DNA of 5,128 nucleotides from Desulfobacteraceae bacterium (lineage in GTDB: Bacteria; Desulfobacterota; DSM-4660; Desulfatiglandales; Desulfatiglandaceae). The translations under genes were made by a program, and so were the position numbers. The notes beneath the pieces were generated by a model. That model ran no database searches. It saw nothing but the letters and a program-made list of their open reading frames with translations, and was not told the DNA's origin. Positions 1-5,128 of the stretch are shown here, in pieces. Numbering within the stretch: the first letter of the stretch is position 1; every line of letters begins with the position of its first letter. Location of the stretch: NCBI GenBank assembly GCA_011048855.1, contig DSCZ01000488.1:1-5128 (forward strand), written 5' to 3'.

Positions 1-83
1 CGACAACGACAACGATGGACACAGTTAAATACGCTGCGCTGACAACGACAACGTGTCGGGTATGAAAACCCGACCTACGGGCT
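1..83. repeat. Intergenic repeat unit, copy A (left-truncated by window edge)
   Basis: This is the first of three copies of a composite intergenic repeat. It begins with ACAACG-type hexamers, then TGGACACAG (16-24), a 23-base segment starting TTAAATACGCTGCG (25-47), another ACAACG, and a REP-like hairpin ending in CTACGGGCT (75-83). Bases 1-48 match 506-553 with one mismatch (C39 against T544). Bases 47-83 match 449-485 with one mismatch (A65 against G467). The leading TGAAAAACAGCCGATTACG seen in the other copies would lie left of the window. No open frame with gene-like character uses it. Confidence 0.9.
55..78 (-). repeat. REP-like hairpin with GTAG head (copy A)
   Basis: The arms GTCGGGT (55-61) and ACCCGAC (68-74) form a perfect 7-bp stem around a 6-base loop. 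Read on the minus strand, the stem is directly preceded by GTAG (78-75). A GTAG or GTGG tetranucleotide at the foot of a short hairpin is the known architecture of bacterial REP sequences mobilised by REP-associated tyrosine transposases (RAYTs). An outer CGT/ACG pair (52-54 with 77-79) could extend the stem across a small bulge. No RAYT gene lies in the window. The REP assignment is inference from structure; the palindrome itself is directly visible. Confidence 0.7.
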
Positions 84-88
84 GCATG
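81..88. repeat. Putative target-site duplication, left copy (GCTGCATG)
   Basis: An exact copy of the 8-mer occurs at 391-398. The bases outside the match differ on both sides (G80 against C390, T89 against A399), so it is exactly 8 bases. The pair brackets the 302-base module at 89-390. Read together with the flanking array units, it behaves like a duplication made on insertion. Confidence 0.5.
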
Positions 89-101
89 TAAGATCAGGCT
101 T

Positions 102-229
102 CTCAGCGGTGAACCCTCGAATTCGAGGGCACCTGTGTTTCAGCACAGGTGTAGATGGGGATGTTCGTTCGGGAAAATCAACATGTTTGTTTTCCCGGGC
201 GTATATCCTCATCGCCCTTCACCGGTGAG
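102..229 (+). other. Cloverleaf-like four-way-junction structure (candidate structured RNA or foldable DNA element)
   Basis: Four helices tile this stretch almost without spacers. P1 closes it: CTCAGCGGTGAA (102-113) pairs with TTCACCGGTGAG (218-229), 11 of 12 pairs, with a G106-G225 mismatch. P2 is the perfect 16-base palindrome at 114-129 (CCCTCG/CGAGGG around AATT). P3 has perfect 8-bp arms CACCTGTG (130-137) and CACAGGTG (144-151) around TTTCAG. P4 is a 24-position helix (154-177 with 190-213). Linkers are 0, 0, 2 (TA) and 4 (GCCC) bases. It is not a tRNA: too long, no anticodon arm consensus, no CCA context. I do not recognise it as a known RNA family. The plus strand is chosen because the non-Watson-Crick pairs in P4 are G-U only in that orientation. 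No promoter is evident, so transcription is unproven and a role as single-stranded or cruciform DNA is equally possible. Confidence 0.5.
154..213 (+). repeat. Long imperfect inverted repeat (arm P4 of the cloverleaf)
   Basis: The left arm (154-177, starting GATGGGGATG) and right arm (190-213, ending ATCCTCATC) pair at 23 of 24 positions when G-U is allowed. There are 19 Watson-Crick pairs, 4 G-U wobbles (158-209, 163-204, 168-199, 169-198) and one T-T mismatch (165-202). The stem nearest the loop, CGGGAAAA/TTTTCCCG, is perfect. The 12-base loop (178-189) contains the palindrome AACATGTT. A GTAG (151-154) sits at the foot of the helix, as in REP-type hairpins, though this stem is much longer than a usual REP. 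Confidence 0.8.
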
Positions 230-236
230 TATCCGC

Positions 237-254
237 TTCCTGCTGTTCCTGCTG
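237..254. repeat. Short tandem repeat, TTCCTGCTG x2
   Basis: Two exact 9-base copies lie side by side and are followed by a diverged third start (TTCTTGGCG, 255-263). The sequence then runs through GGCGCCTTGGCGGC. On the other strand this resembles the CGCCAAG-type low-complexity repeats scattered between genes in many environmental bacteria; that resemblance is from memory and not checked. Confidence 0.6.
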
Positions 255-323
255 TTCTTGGCGCCTTGGCGGCTCTGCGCGATGCAAAATCTTTTCGAGC
301 CTTGAACCGGGCGAGCGGATATC

Positions 324-344
324 GCGGATACAATCCGCTCCCAC
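324..344 (-). repeat. REP-like hairpin with GTGG head
   Basis: On the minus strand this reads GTGGGAGCGGATTGTATCCG followed by C. A GTGG head leads into a 6-bp stem (GCGGAT 324-329 with ATCCGC 333-338 on the plus strand) around a 3-base loop. The GTGGGAGCGG-stem-CCGCGA layout closely resembles REP elements known from Pseudomonas and other Proteobacteria. A competing longer fold pairs GAGCGGAT (313-320) with ATCCGCTC (333-340). This differs in sequence from the GTAG-headed hairpins at 55-78 and 457-480, so two REP-like classes coexist within 450 bases. Confidence 0.6.
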
Positions 345-390
345 AGAACATTAGGGATTAGCTTTTAGCCATTAGCTGGCGGAAAAAAGC

Positions 391-398
391 GCTGCATG
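391..398. repeat. Putative target-site duplication, right copy (GCTGCATG)
   Basis: This is identical to 81-88. It runs directly into the start of repeat copy B (TGAAAAACAGCC from 397), as expected if an insertion landed at the joint between two array units and duplicated 8 bases of it. Confidence 0.5.
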
Positions 399-485
399 AA
401 AAACAGCCGATTACGACAACGATTACGACAACGACAACGATGGACACAGACAACGTGTCGGGTATGGAAACCCGACCTACGGGCT
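397..485. repeat. Intergenic repeat unit, copy B
   Basis: It starts with TGAAAAACAGCCGATTACG, followed by an extended hexamer run in which the 12-base TTACGACAACGA occurs twice in tandem (411-434), then TGGACACAG (441-449). It jumps directly to ACAACGTGTCGGG (450-462), lacking the 23-base segment that copies A and C carry after TGGACACAG. It ends in a REP-like hairpin and CTACGGGCT (477-485). Its first 26 bases (397-422) are identical to 489-514. Confidence 0.9.
457..480 (-). repeat. REP-like hairpin with GTAG head (copy B)
   Basis: The arms GTCGGGT (457-463) and ACCCGAC (470-476) flank a 6-base loop ATGGAA, with GTAG on the minus strand at 480-477. It is the same hairpin as at 55-78, in the same orientation. 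The only difference is a loop base (G467 against A65), so the stem is conserved. Confidence 0.7.
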
Positions 486-488
486 ATC

Positions 489-553
489 TGAAAAACAGCC
501 GATTACGACAACGACAACGATGGACACAGTTAAATACGCTGCGTTGACAACGA
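489..553. repeat. Intergenic repeat unit, copy C (lacks the REP-like hairpin)
   Basis: It starts 3 bases after copy B ends with the same TGAAAAACAGCCGATTACG leader, one hexamer run, TGGACACAG (521-529) and the 23-base segment missing from B (530-552). It stops abruptly at 553, where rng-proximal unique sequence begins. Compared with copy A it lacks the hairpin and the CTACGGGCT end, so the array is mosaic, as expected from slippage or recombination within ACAACG runs. Confidence 0.9.
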
Positions 554-627
554 TGTATCTCAAAAGGAATAAAGGGAGGGTAAACTCCTGCAGTACATCC
601 CCGCGTGCGTTCACCATTGCTTTTACT
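554..627. other. Unique spacer downstream of rng; no convincing terminator seen
   Basis: These 74 bases separate the rng stop from the repeat array. On the rng strand there is only a 4-bp GGAG/CTCC hairpin and a distant GATGTA/TACATC pair (552-557 with 594-599), neither followed by a U-tract. An rng transcript could therefore run on into the hairpin-rich repeats. No gene or promoter is seen here. Confidence 0.5.
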
Positions 628-2154
628 TTAATCCGCGGATTTCGATGAATTCGATGCACCTTTTGATGCAGTTTCGTCCTGGATGAATTCGATTTTCCCC
701 TCGCCGGGGGCAAGAGAGGGATCGGCCTGAAGTAAAATCTCCACACCGTAACGCGATTCCAGGCGGGCCAGTTCCTTTCTTTTCCTGTTTTGAAGATAAG
801 TGGCCACAGTCATCGGAAGCGATCCTTTCACCTGCACGACACCAGCCCGGGAGGCCCCTCCCCATATCCGCCGCAAAAGAGACAGTGAAGCAGCCTCAAC
901 TGAAGGCACCAGGCCCCGCCCCTGGCACTGCCCGCAAACCTGGTAGCTGATCGACTCGATGGAAGGCCGCAGCCTCTGCCTGGAAAGCTCGAGGAGGCCA
1001 AACTTGGATATTCCGGACATGTCGATCTTGGCGCGGTCCTCCTTGGTCGACTCACGCAGCAGTTTCTCGATTTCTCGGTTGTGTGAACGATCCTTCATAT
1101 CGATGAAATCGATCACCACCAGGCCTCCAACGTCCCGCAGGCGCAGCTGCCTGGCGATTTCCGCCGCCGCTTCCTTGTTGGTGTTGAAGGCCGTGGCTTC
1201 AATATCCCTGCCGCTCCTTCCCCTCCCTGAATTCACATCTATGGCAATCAGGGCCTCGGTCGGATCGATCACTATGGATCCACCCGATTTTAACTCGACA
1301 CGATTACAGTAAATAGTCTCCAGCTGCTCCTCGACGCCGAAATGATCGAAAATCGGGCTCTTATCCTTGTAAAGCTTTACCCTCCGCTGGTGCCATGGAG
1401 AAATGACCCTGATGTGCTCCTTGATCTTGGCGAAAGTTTCTTTATCGTCGACGATGATCTCTTTTATTTCGCGCGTGAGGTAGTCCCTGAGAGTCCTCAG
1501 ACACAAATCCTGCTCCTTGTGCACAAGGGACAGTTTCGGGGCCTTTTTTACGTCTTTCTTGATCCCCTTCCACATTCGCAGCAGCCTGTTGAGGTCGCGG
1601 GACAGCTCCCGTTTGTTCTGCTTGGCTGCGGCGGTCCTTACGATGCAACCGACACCTTCCGGCAATGCAAACTGGCTGATTATCTCCTTGAGCCGCGACC
1701 GCTCCGCCTCCTGCTCGATCTTTTTGGAGATGCCGCCTCCCGGCCGGCCCGGTGTCAACACCACATAACGGCTCGCAAGAGATAGATACGTAGTCAACTG
1801 GGCACCTTTTGAGCCCGGCATTTCCTTCGTAACCTGGACGAGCAGTTCCTGGCCCTTTTTCAAAACTTTGTTTATCGGAGGAAGTCCCTGGTCTTCTTTG
1901 ACGGTGAAGCCTTCAAGGTAATATTCCGGATGTACATCGGAAAGAGAGAGAAACCCGCTTTTCTCCGCCCCGTAATTTACAAAACATGCCTGAAGGCTGG
2001 GTTCGATTCTTTCGACAACTGCTTTGTATATATTTCCAGTAATTTGTTCGGCCGCGGTGGTTTCGATGTAAAATCCGTGCAAAACCCCGTCTCCGATGAT
2101 AGCCACCCGGTATTCTTCCATTTCCATCGCATTGATAAGCATCTTTATAGACAT
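628..2154 (-). CDS. rng: Ribonuclease G (Rne/Rng family endoribonuclease)
   Basis: A 508-residue single-strand-specific endoribonuclease that acts in the cytoplasm in rRNA maturation and mRNA decay. An S1-type RNA-binding domain covers about residues 36-125 (GNIYKAVVERIEPSLQA at its start). The 5'-monophosphate sensor matches at IVRT (R173, T174). Catalytic metal ligands fit D306 and N308 in AIDVNSG and D349 in VVIDF, the equivalents of E. coli RNase E D303, N305 and D346. The zinc-link is CGQC (C407, C410); the usual proline after the first cysteine is glycine. The length is close to RNase G, and only a short Ser-rich tail (about 494-508) follows the core, so there is no RNase E scaffold domain. 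The ATG at 2154 gives the family-typical MSxKMLINA start; only a weak GAGA precedes it. It lies 54 bases after the upstream same-strand gene, so cotranscription is likely. Confidence 0.93.
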   Translation of the reverse strand: MSIKMLINAMEMEEYRVAIIGDGVLHGFYIETTAAEQITGNIYKAVVERIEPSLQACFVNYGAEKSGFLSLSDVHPEYYLEGFTVKEDQGLPPINKVLKKGQELLVQVTKEMPGSKGAQLTTYLSLASRYVVLTPGRPGGGISKKIEQEAERSRLKEIISQFALPEGVGCIVRTAAAKQNKRELSRDLNRLLRMWKGIKKDVKKAPKLSLVHKEQDLCLRTLRDYLTREIKEIIVDDKETFAKIKEHIRVISPWHQRRVKLYKDKSPIFDHFGVEEQLETIYCNRVELKSGGSIVIDPTEALIAIDVNSGRGRSGRDIEATAFNTNKEAAAEIARQLRLRDVGGLVVIDFIDMKDRSHNREIEKLLRESTKEDRAKIDMSGISKFGLLELSRQRLRPSIESISYQVCGQCQGRGLVPSVEAASLSLLRRIWGGASRAGVVQVKGSLPMTVATYLQNRKRKELARLESRYGVEILLQADPSLAPGEGKIEFIQDETASKGASNSSKSAD

Positions 2155-2208
2155 GATAATTCTCGCATTCTTAAAAGGATAGTCCGTGCCGTATGACGCC
2201 GACGGCTT

Positions 2209-3618
2209 TCAGGCATCTGCCTCGGTTCGTAGGTTCCGGGCCTTCCGGAAACGTTCAAAATGCCGCTGAGCCTGGAACATGAAAGTACGCAGCGCCCCTT
2301 CACGGCCGGGTTGAAAACTCGAGTCGTAAGGAGCGTCCAGGTACGGAACCCCGAGCCGCTGCATAAGGGGTTTCACGATCGATGAGGTAATGGCCCCCGG
2401 CATGCATGTAAACGGGTATATATTCACTATACCGTTATAGCCCTCTTCCACGTAGGACATTGCAGCCGCTATGCTCAGGCTCGCTTCGGTTCCGATCCGA
2501 AAATCGTAAAGATCGTACTTTCTGATGATTCGATCCAGTTCCCCGACTCGATGGTCATCGGCGATGTCTATGATTCTACGCGCACGCCTGTATACCACGG
2601 ATTGCACGCGCTGCTGGTAAAACAGCTCCAATTTATACCCGATCAATTTCTTGACGTCTCCCGGCAGCTTTGATGTTTCAAGCGTCTTGAGGCTCGCCGC
2701 AAGCTTGTTTTCGAGCTCCAGTATTCTTTCGTAGGTGGTGAAGTTCACCCATTCGGCAATCGAGGCATTTACCGCTTCGCCTCCGAATCTTTCCAGGTTG
2801 CGGATCGTATCCTGGTTGGAAAGCACATGAGTCCTGAGGTAGATTTCACCGACCACGCCGATCCGGGGCTTCCTCCGGATATCAGGGTTCACCAGCGCGG
2901 CGCCTTTCCTGAGTACTTCATCAAAATCGTCGAGGATAGGGGAAAACTTTCCACCATCTCCGTGCTGCTCGAAGGAGGCCGCCAGAGTTTTGGTGGCGTC
3001 CTCGATAAGCCGGTCCGCCGACCCCGGCTCTCTTTCATAAGGTCTCACGCGCCAGAGAAGCCGATCGAGAACATCGGCCAGAATCACCGAAAGATAGGCG
3101 GCACGCCTCAAAACACCGATTTTCGAGGAATCCACAAGTCCGTCAAGCGAATAGCCGTCGCGGGTGCTCAACGCCCCGATCCTAACCGAGGCGAATTCGG
3201 GCATCGAATCGAGCACAATCTTCTGGAATTTATTGTACATCCCGAAACGGCAGGGCCCATCAGCCTCAGGCATGAAATAAACATATTTACCAGGGTCGAA
3301 GTTGGGCCCGAGCCGCCGCTGCTCATTTTCCAGAAAAAACAGGACGTCGCCCAGGGTCACCTGGCAGGGGTAGCATTCTTTCCCTGAGGTGTGGGCCATT
3401 CCCATCTCCAGCCCCTGGTAGGTGGGCATCACCACCGCGTCTATGTCAAAACTCCGAAAGACGCCGGCTAGCAGATTGCACCCTATTCTATTCATCTCGG
3501 GTATCAGCAGGGTTTTATGGCGGAAATCGAAGCGGCCGACATTTCTGCTCAGTGAGCTGAAATCCACGACATTGCTTCGAAGGCATTGATCGGGTGAGAG
3601 GTCGCGAATGGAATTCAT
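2209..3618 (-). CDS. HgdB-like protein of the 2-hydroxyacyl-CoA dehydratase/activase superfamily (second half of a split CoA activase)
   Basis: A 469-residue, probably cytoplasmic protein with no signal peptide or membrane segment. From about residue 36 it follows the dehydratase-related family: IPEMNRIG (39-46), SGKECYPCQVTLGD (78-91, C82 and C85), FMPEADGPCRFGMYNK (115-130, C123) and, near the end, PFTCMPG (402-408, C405). These conserved cysteines are plausible iron-sulfur ligands. The family is related to the electron-accepting HgdA/HgdB subunits and to double-cubane-cluster proteins reduced by an ATP-dependent activase. The ATG at 3618 is chosen because it starts 10 bases after the upstream stop; a TTG at 3708 would add 30 residues inside that gene and does not resemble family starts. 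There is no good Shine-Dalgarno before the ATG, so translational coupling is likely. The substrate is unknown, and true dehydratase activity is not shown. Confidence 0.85.
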   Translation of the reverse strand: MNSIRDLSPDQCLRSNVVDFSSLSRNVGRFDFRHKTLLIPEMNRIGCNLLAGVFRSFDIDAVVMPTYQGLEMGMAHTSGKECYPCQVTLGDVLFFLENEQRRLGPNFDPGKYVYFMPEADGPCRFGMYNKFQKIVLDSMPEFASVRIGALSTRDGYSLDGLVDSSKIGVLRRAAYLSVILADVLDRLLWRVRPYEREPGSADRLIEDATKTLAASFEQHGDGGKFSPILDDFDEVLRKGAALVNPDIRRKPRIGVVGEIYLRTHVLSNQDTIRNLERFGGEAVNASIAEWVNFTTYERILELENKLAASLKTLETSKLPGDVKKLIGYKLELFYQQRVQSVVYRRARRIIDIADDHRVGELDRIIRKYDLYDFRIGTEASLSIAAAMSYVEEGYNGIVNIYPFTCMPGAITSSIVKPLMQRLGVPYLDAPYDSSFQPGREGALRTFMFQAQRHFERFRKARNLRTEADA

Positions 3619-3628
3619 TCCAGGGGTT

Positions 3629-5128
3629 TCAGTTTGCAAATCGAGGCTCCTGTTCCTGCTCCGGAACCGCACCTGCACTGTTGTAAACGACGTTCTTGAA
3701 TGCTTCAAGCCGCGTCATCACTCCTGCAACTCCGCTGTGCTCGTCCAGTTCCAGAATGAGATAGGGTTTTTCCCCCATGCAGTATTTATAAAAATGCTCC
3801 AGGAAAGAATCGGCGCCGCAGCCGAAATTAGTCAGGTGGAGGCCGTATATCCCGTTCGTTCCCCCTATCATTTTCGCGGTGCGGAGGATACGCGCACCCA
3901 GCCCCCAGTACATGGAAGGAAAATCACTTATATCGACGTTGGAACAATCCACAAAGTCCATAGGGATGGCGCTCAACCCAATCTTTGAAAGACTCCGGCC
4001 GAGCCTTAAATTCAATCTTTCATCGTAGAGATTGTAAGGCCTTCCGGTAACGATCACCCCGGGGGAGCCCGCATTCAGTTCCTCGAAAAATTTCCTGCCT
4101 GTTTTGATCAAATCATTGGTGAAGTCCGCCTCCCGCTCTTTTGCATAAAGTAAAGCCGATTCGATCGTGCGTTTGCCCACCCCGATTTTCCTTCCCGTCT
4201 GCTCCCAGAGCTCCTGAGCAAGCCGCCCTGTACCCTGATTCAGGTGAACAACCGGGTTCAACACCGAGGACATATCGATATCGAGCGCCGCGCGTGAAAT
4301 ATAGGAGTTTCCCTGAACCATCGGGCAAAAAAACCCGACCTCCCCGGGGTTCTTCACCTCTATCGAAATGATGCTCGGAAGAAACAGAAGTGAGGTTTTC
4401 CCGAGAAGCATTTTTACGTGACCGAGTGAGACCTTCACCGGGTAGCATGTCTCCGCCGTGACGGCCTCGATGCCGAGTTTTGAAATCAGGGGATTGGTGG
4501 GAGGTGTCAGTACCAGTCTGAAACCCAGCCTGTCGAAAAAATGAGCCCACAAAACACTGGTCTGGCAGCCATAAAGAGCACGCTGCATCCCGACCGTCGG
4601 CCTTCCGTCGACGGATGTCATCGGTTCATCTCCCAGTGTTTCAAAAACTCCTTCCATATGCTTCATCCACAACCGGTCGTAGATTTCGAAATAGTTCTCC
4701 TTCTTTTTGCCTCTGACCCGGCTAAGTTCATACCTGCCGCACTCCCCACCCCATATACTTTTGCGCCCATCAAAATCGTAGATTTTAAGTTTACAGCGGT
4801 TATGGCAGTTCGGATCCGCCGTGCATACCTTCTCGACAAACTGCATCCGGTCACGGACGGCGCCCGAAAGTCCCCTGAACAGGCTCTTTCCGCCTTCGTG
4901 AACCATCTGCTCCATGACCCCCAGCGCGGCCCCGAACGCACCCAGAACCTCTCTGTGAGGGGGAACCAGCAGCCCCCTTCCAAGCACCTGCTCGAAAGCG
5001 GACACAACGGCCTTGTTGAGAGAGGGGCCGCCCAGGAACATTACCCGGTTCCCTATGTGCCGCTTTCCAACCACCCGGTTGAGATAATTGTGCACGACCG
5101 CATAACACAGGCCCGCGAAGAGATCGAC
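3629..5128 (-). CDS. Acyl-CoA dehydratase activase (BcrAD/BadFG-HgdC type) with DUF2229/HgdB-like region, C-terminal part
   Basis: Partial: the frame stays open to the right edge (499 residues visible), so the N-terminus lies outside. Residues 1-75 are the end of an ASKHA-fold activase domain (AGLCYAVVHNYL; VMFLGGPSLNK at 30-40; PPHREVLGAFGAALGV at 56-71). A cysteine-rich linker follows (C102, C108, C112, and C130 in GGECGRYE). Then comes a DUF2229-type region (VGMQRALYGCQTS; AVTAETCYPVKVSLGHVKML) and a C-terminal HgdB-like region with VTGRPYNLYDERLNL and TNFGCGADSF, where family members usually have a proline in place of the alanine. Activases of this kind hydrolyse ATP to push an electron from a [4Fe-4S] cluster to a partner protein at very low potential. 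The partner here is probably the next gene. A GTG at 5095 could start an ORF but would cut through the activase domain. Confidence 0.88.
   Translation of the reverse strand, partial: VDLFAGLCYAVVHNYLNRVVGKRHIGNRVMFLGGPSLNKAVVSAFEQVLGRGLLVPPHREVLGAFGAALGVMEQMVHEGGKSLFRGLSGAVRDRMQFVEKVCTADPNCHNRCKLKIYDFDGRKSIWGGECGRYELSRVRGKKKENYFEIYDRLWMKHMEGVFETLGDEPMTSVDGRPTVGMQRALYGCQTSVLWAHFFDRLGFRLVLTPPTNPLISKLGIEAVTAETCYPVKVSLGHVKMLLGKTSLLFLPSIISIEVKNPGEVGFFCPMVQGNSYISRAALDIDMSSVLNPVVHLNQGTGRLAQELWEQTGRKIGVGKRTIESALLYAKEREADFTNDLIKTGRKFFEELNAGSPGVIVTGRPYNLYDERLNLRLGRSLSKIGLSAIPMDFVDCSNVDISDFPSMYWGLGARILRTAKMIGGTNGIYGLHLTNFGCGADSFLEHFYKYCMGEKPYLILELDEHSGVAGVMTRLEAFKNVVYNSAGAVPEQEQEPRFAN

Larger units (their letters stand above)
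89..390. mobile_element. Putative 302-base non-coding insertion (MITE-like) carrying a cloverleaf and a REP-like hairpin
   Basis: The module interrupts a tandem repeat array and is flanked by the 8-base direct repeat GCTGCATG. Deleting it with one 8-mer gives ACGGGCT-GCAT-GAAAAACAGCC, the same length as the uninterrupted junction between copies B and C, which reads ACGGGCT-ATCT-GAAAAACAGCC. Inside are a four-way-junction fold (102-229), a 9-base tandem repeat TTCCTGCTG (237-245 and 246-254), a GGCGCCTTGGCGGC-type stretch (260-273), a REP-like hairpin (324-344) and a TTAGC-rich tail (355-378). There are no convincing terminal inverted repeats and no transposase, so an IS family cannot be named; if mobile, it is non-autonomous. 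The alternative is a patchwork of older intergenic repeats with a coincidental 8-mer. Confidence 0.45.

Noticed and set aside
102..229. tRNA or tmRNA
   Set aside because: The cloverleaf shape is tempting, but the arm lengths (12, 6, 8, 24) and missing T-loop, anticodon and CCA features do not fit.
155..361. Plus-strand 68-codon open frame in the left region
   Set aside because: It lies across the long inverted repeat and the REP-like hairpin. The predicted peptide has no recognisable family and no clear ribosome site, and the inverted-repeat structure explains the sequence better.
89..390. Assigning the module to IS66, IS256 or another family that makes 8-base duplications
   Set aside because: No matching terminal inverted repeats are visible at the two ends and no transposase fragment is present.
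1..553. CRISPR array
   Set aside because: The repeated units are long, mosaic, unevenly spaced and share hexamer tracts; there are no regular spacers or cas genes.
552..599. Rho-independent terminator for rng
   Set aside because: The possible pairs are short (GATGTA/TACATC with a 36-base loop; GGAG/CTCC), and no U-tract follows.
3616..3708. TTG start at 3708 for the HgdB-like gene
   Set aside because: It would overlap the upstream gene by 80 bases with a basic, non-conserved extension; the ATG at 3618 fits the operon spacing.
959..4550. Several open frames of 70-190 codons opposite or out of frame with the three minus-strand genes
   Set aside because: They lie wholly or almost wholly inside conserved coding regions, show no family motifs, and are expected by-products of GC-rich codon use.
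3629..5095. Complete 488-residue gene starting at GTG 5095
   Set aside because: The frame is open to the window edge and the extra 11 codons (VDLFAGLCYAV) continue the conserved activase sequence, so the gene is cut by the window rather than starting here.

Overview
The window looks like chromosomal DNA of an anaerobic bacterium. The best guess is a Desulfobacterota or syntroph-type lineage, because the proteins combine an RNase E/G-family protein with a split, ATP-dependent HgdC/HgdB-type (2-hydroxyacyl-CoA dehydratase/activase-like) system. That placement is inference from protein families, not a database match. All three recognisable genes lie on the minus strand and read right to left.

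Right part (2209-5128): two adjacent genes of the CoA-dehydratase-activase superfamily. The upstream gene (3629-5128) runs off the right edge of the window. It carries the C-terminal end of an ASKHA-type activase domain, a cysteine-rich linker and a DUF2229/HgdB-like module. Its stop lies 10 bases before the likely ATG (3618) of the second gene (2209-3618), a stand-alone HgdB-like protein. The pair looks like the split form of a large activase-plus-dehydratase-like protein that is often a single polypeptide in Firmicutes. It probably forms an iron-sulfur, ATP-dependent low-potential electron-transfer system whose substrate cannot be read from sequence.

Middle (628-2154): rng, ribonuclease G, 54 bases downstream and on the same strand, plausibly in the same transcript. 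The S1 domain, 5'-phosphate sensor, catalytic aspartates and zinc-link cysteines are all visible.

Left part (1-627): no gene, but dense with repeats. Three copies (A, B, C) of a unit built from ACAACG-type hexamers lie at 1-83, 397-485 and 489-553; copies A and B carry a REP-like hairpin. Between A and B sits a 302-base module (89-390) bracketed by an exact 8-base direct repeat, GCTGCATG. Removing the module and one 8-mer restores a junction of exactly the same length as the intact B-C junction. The module therefore looks like an insertion with target-site duplication. It contains a striking near-gapless four-way-junction (cloverleaf) fold at 102-229, a second REP-like hairpin with a GTGG head (324-344), and low-complexity dispersed-repeat-like sequence. 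The cloverleaf and the insertion scar are the most unusual things in the window.
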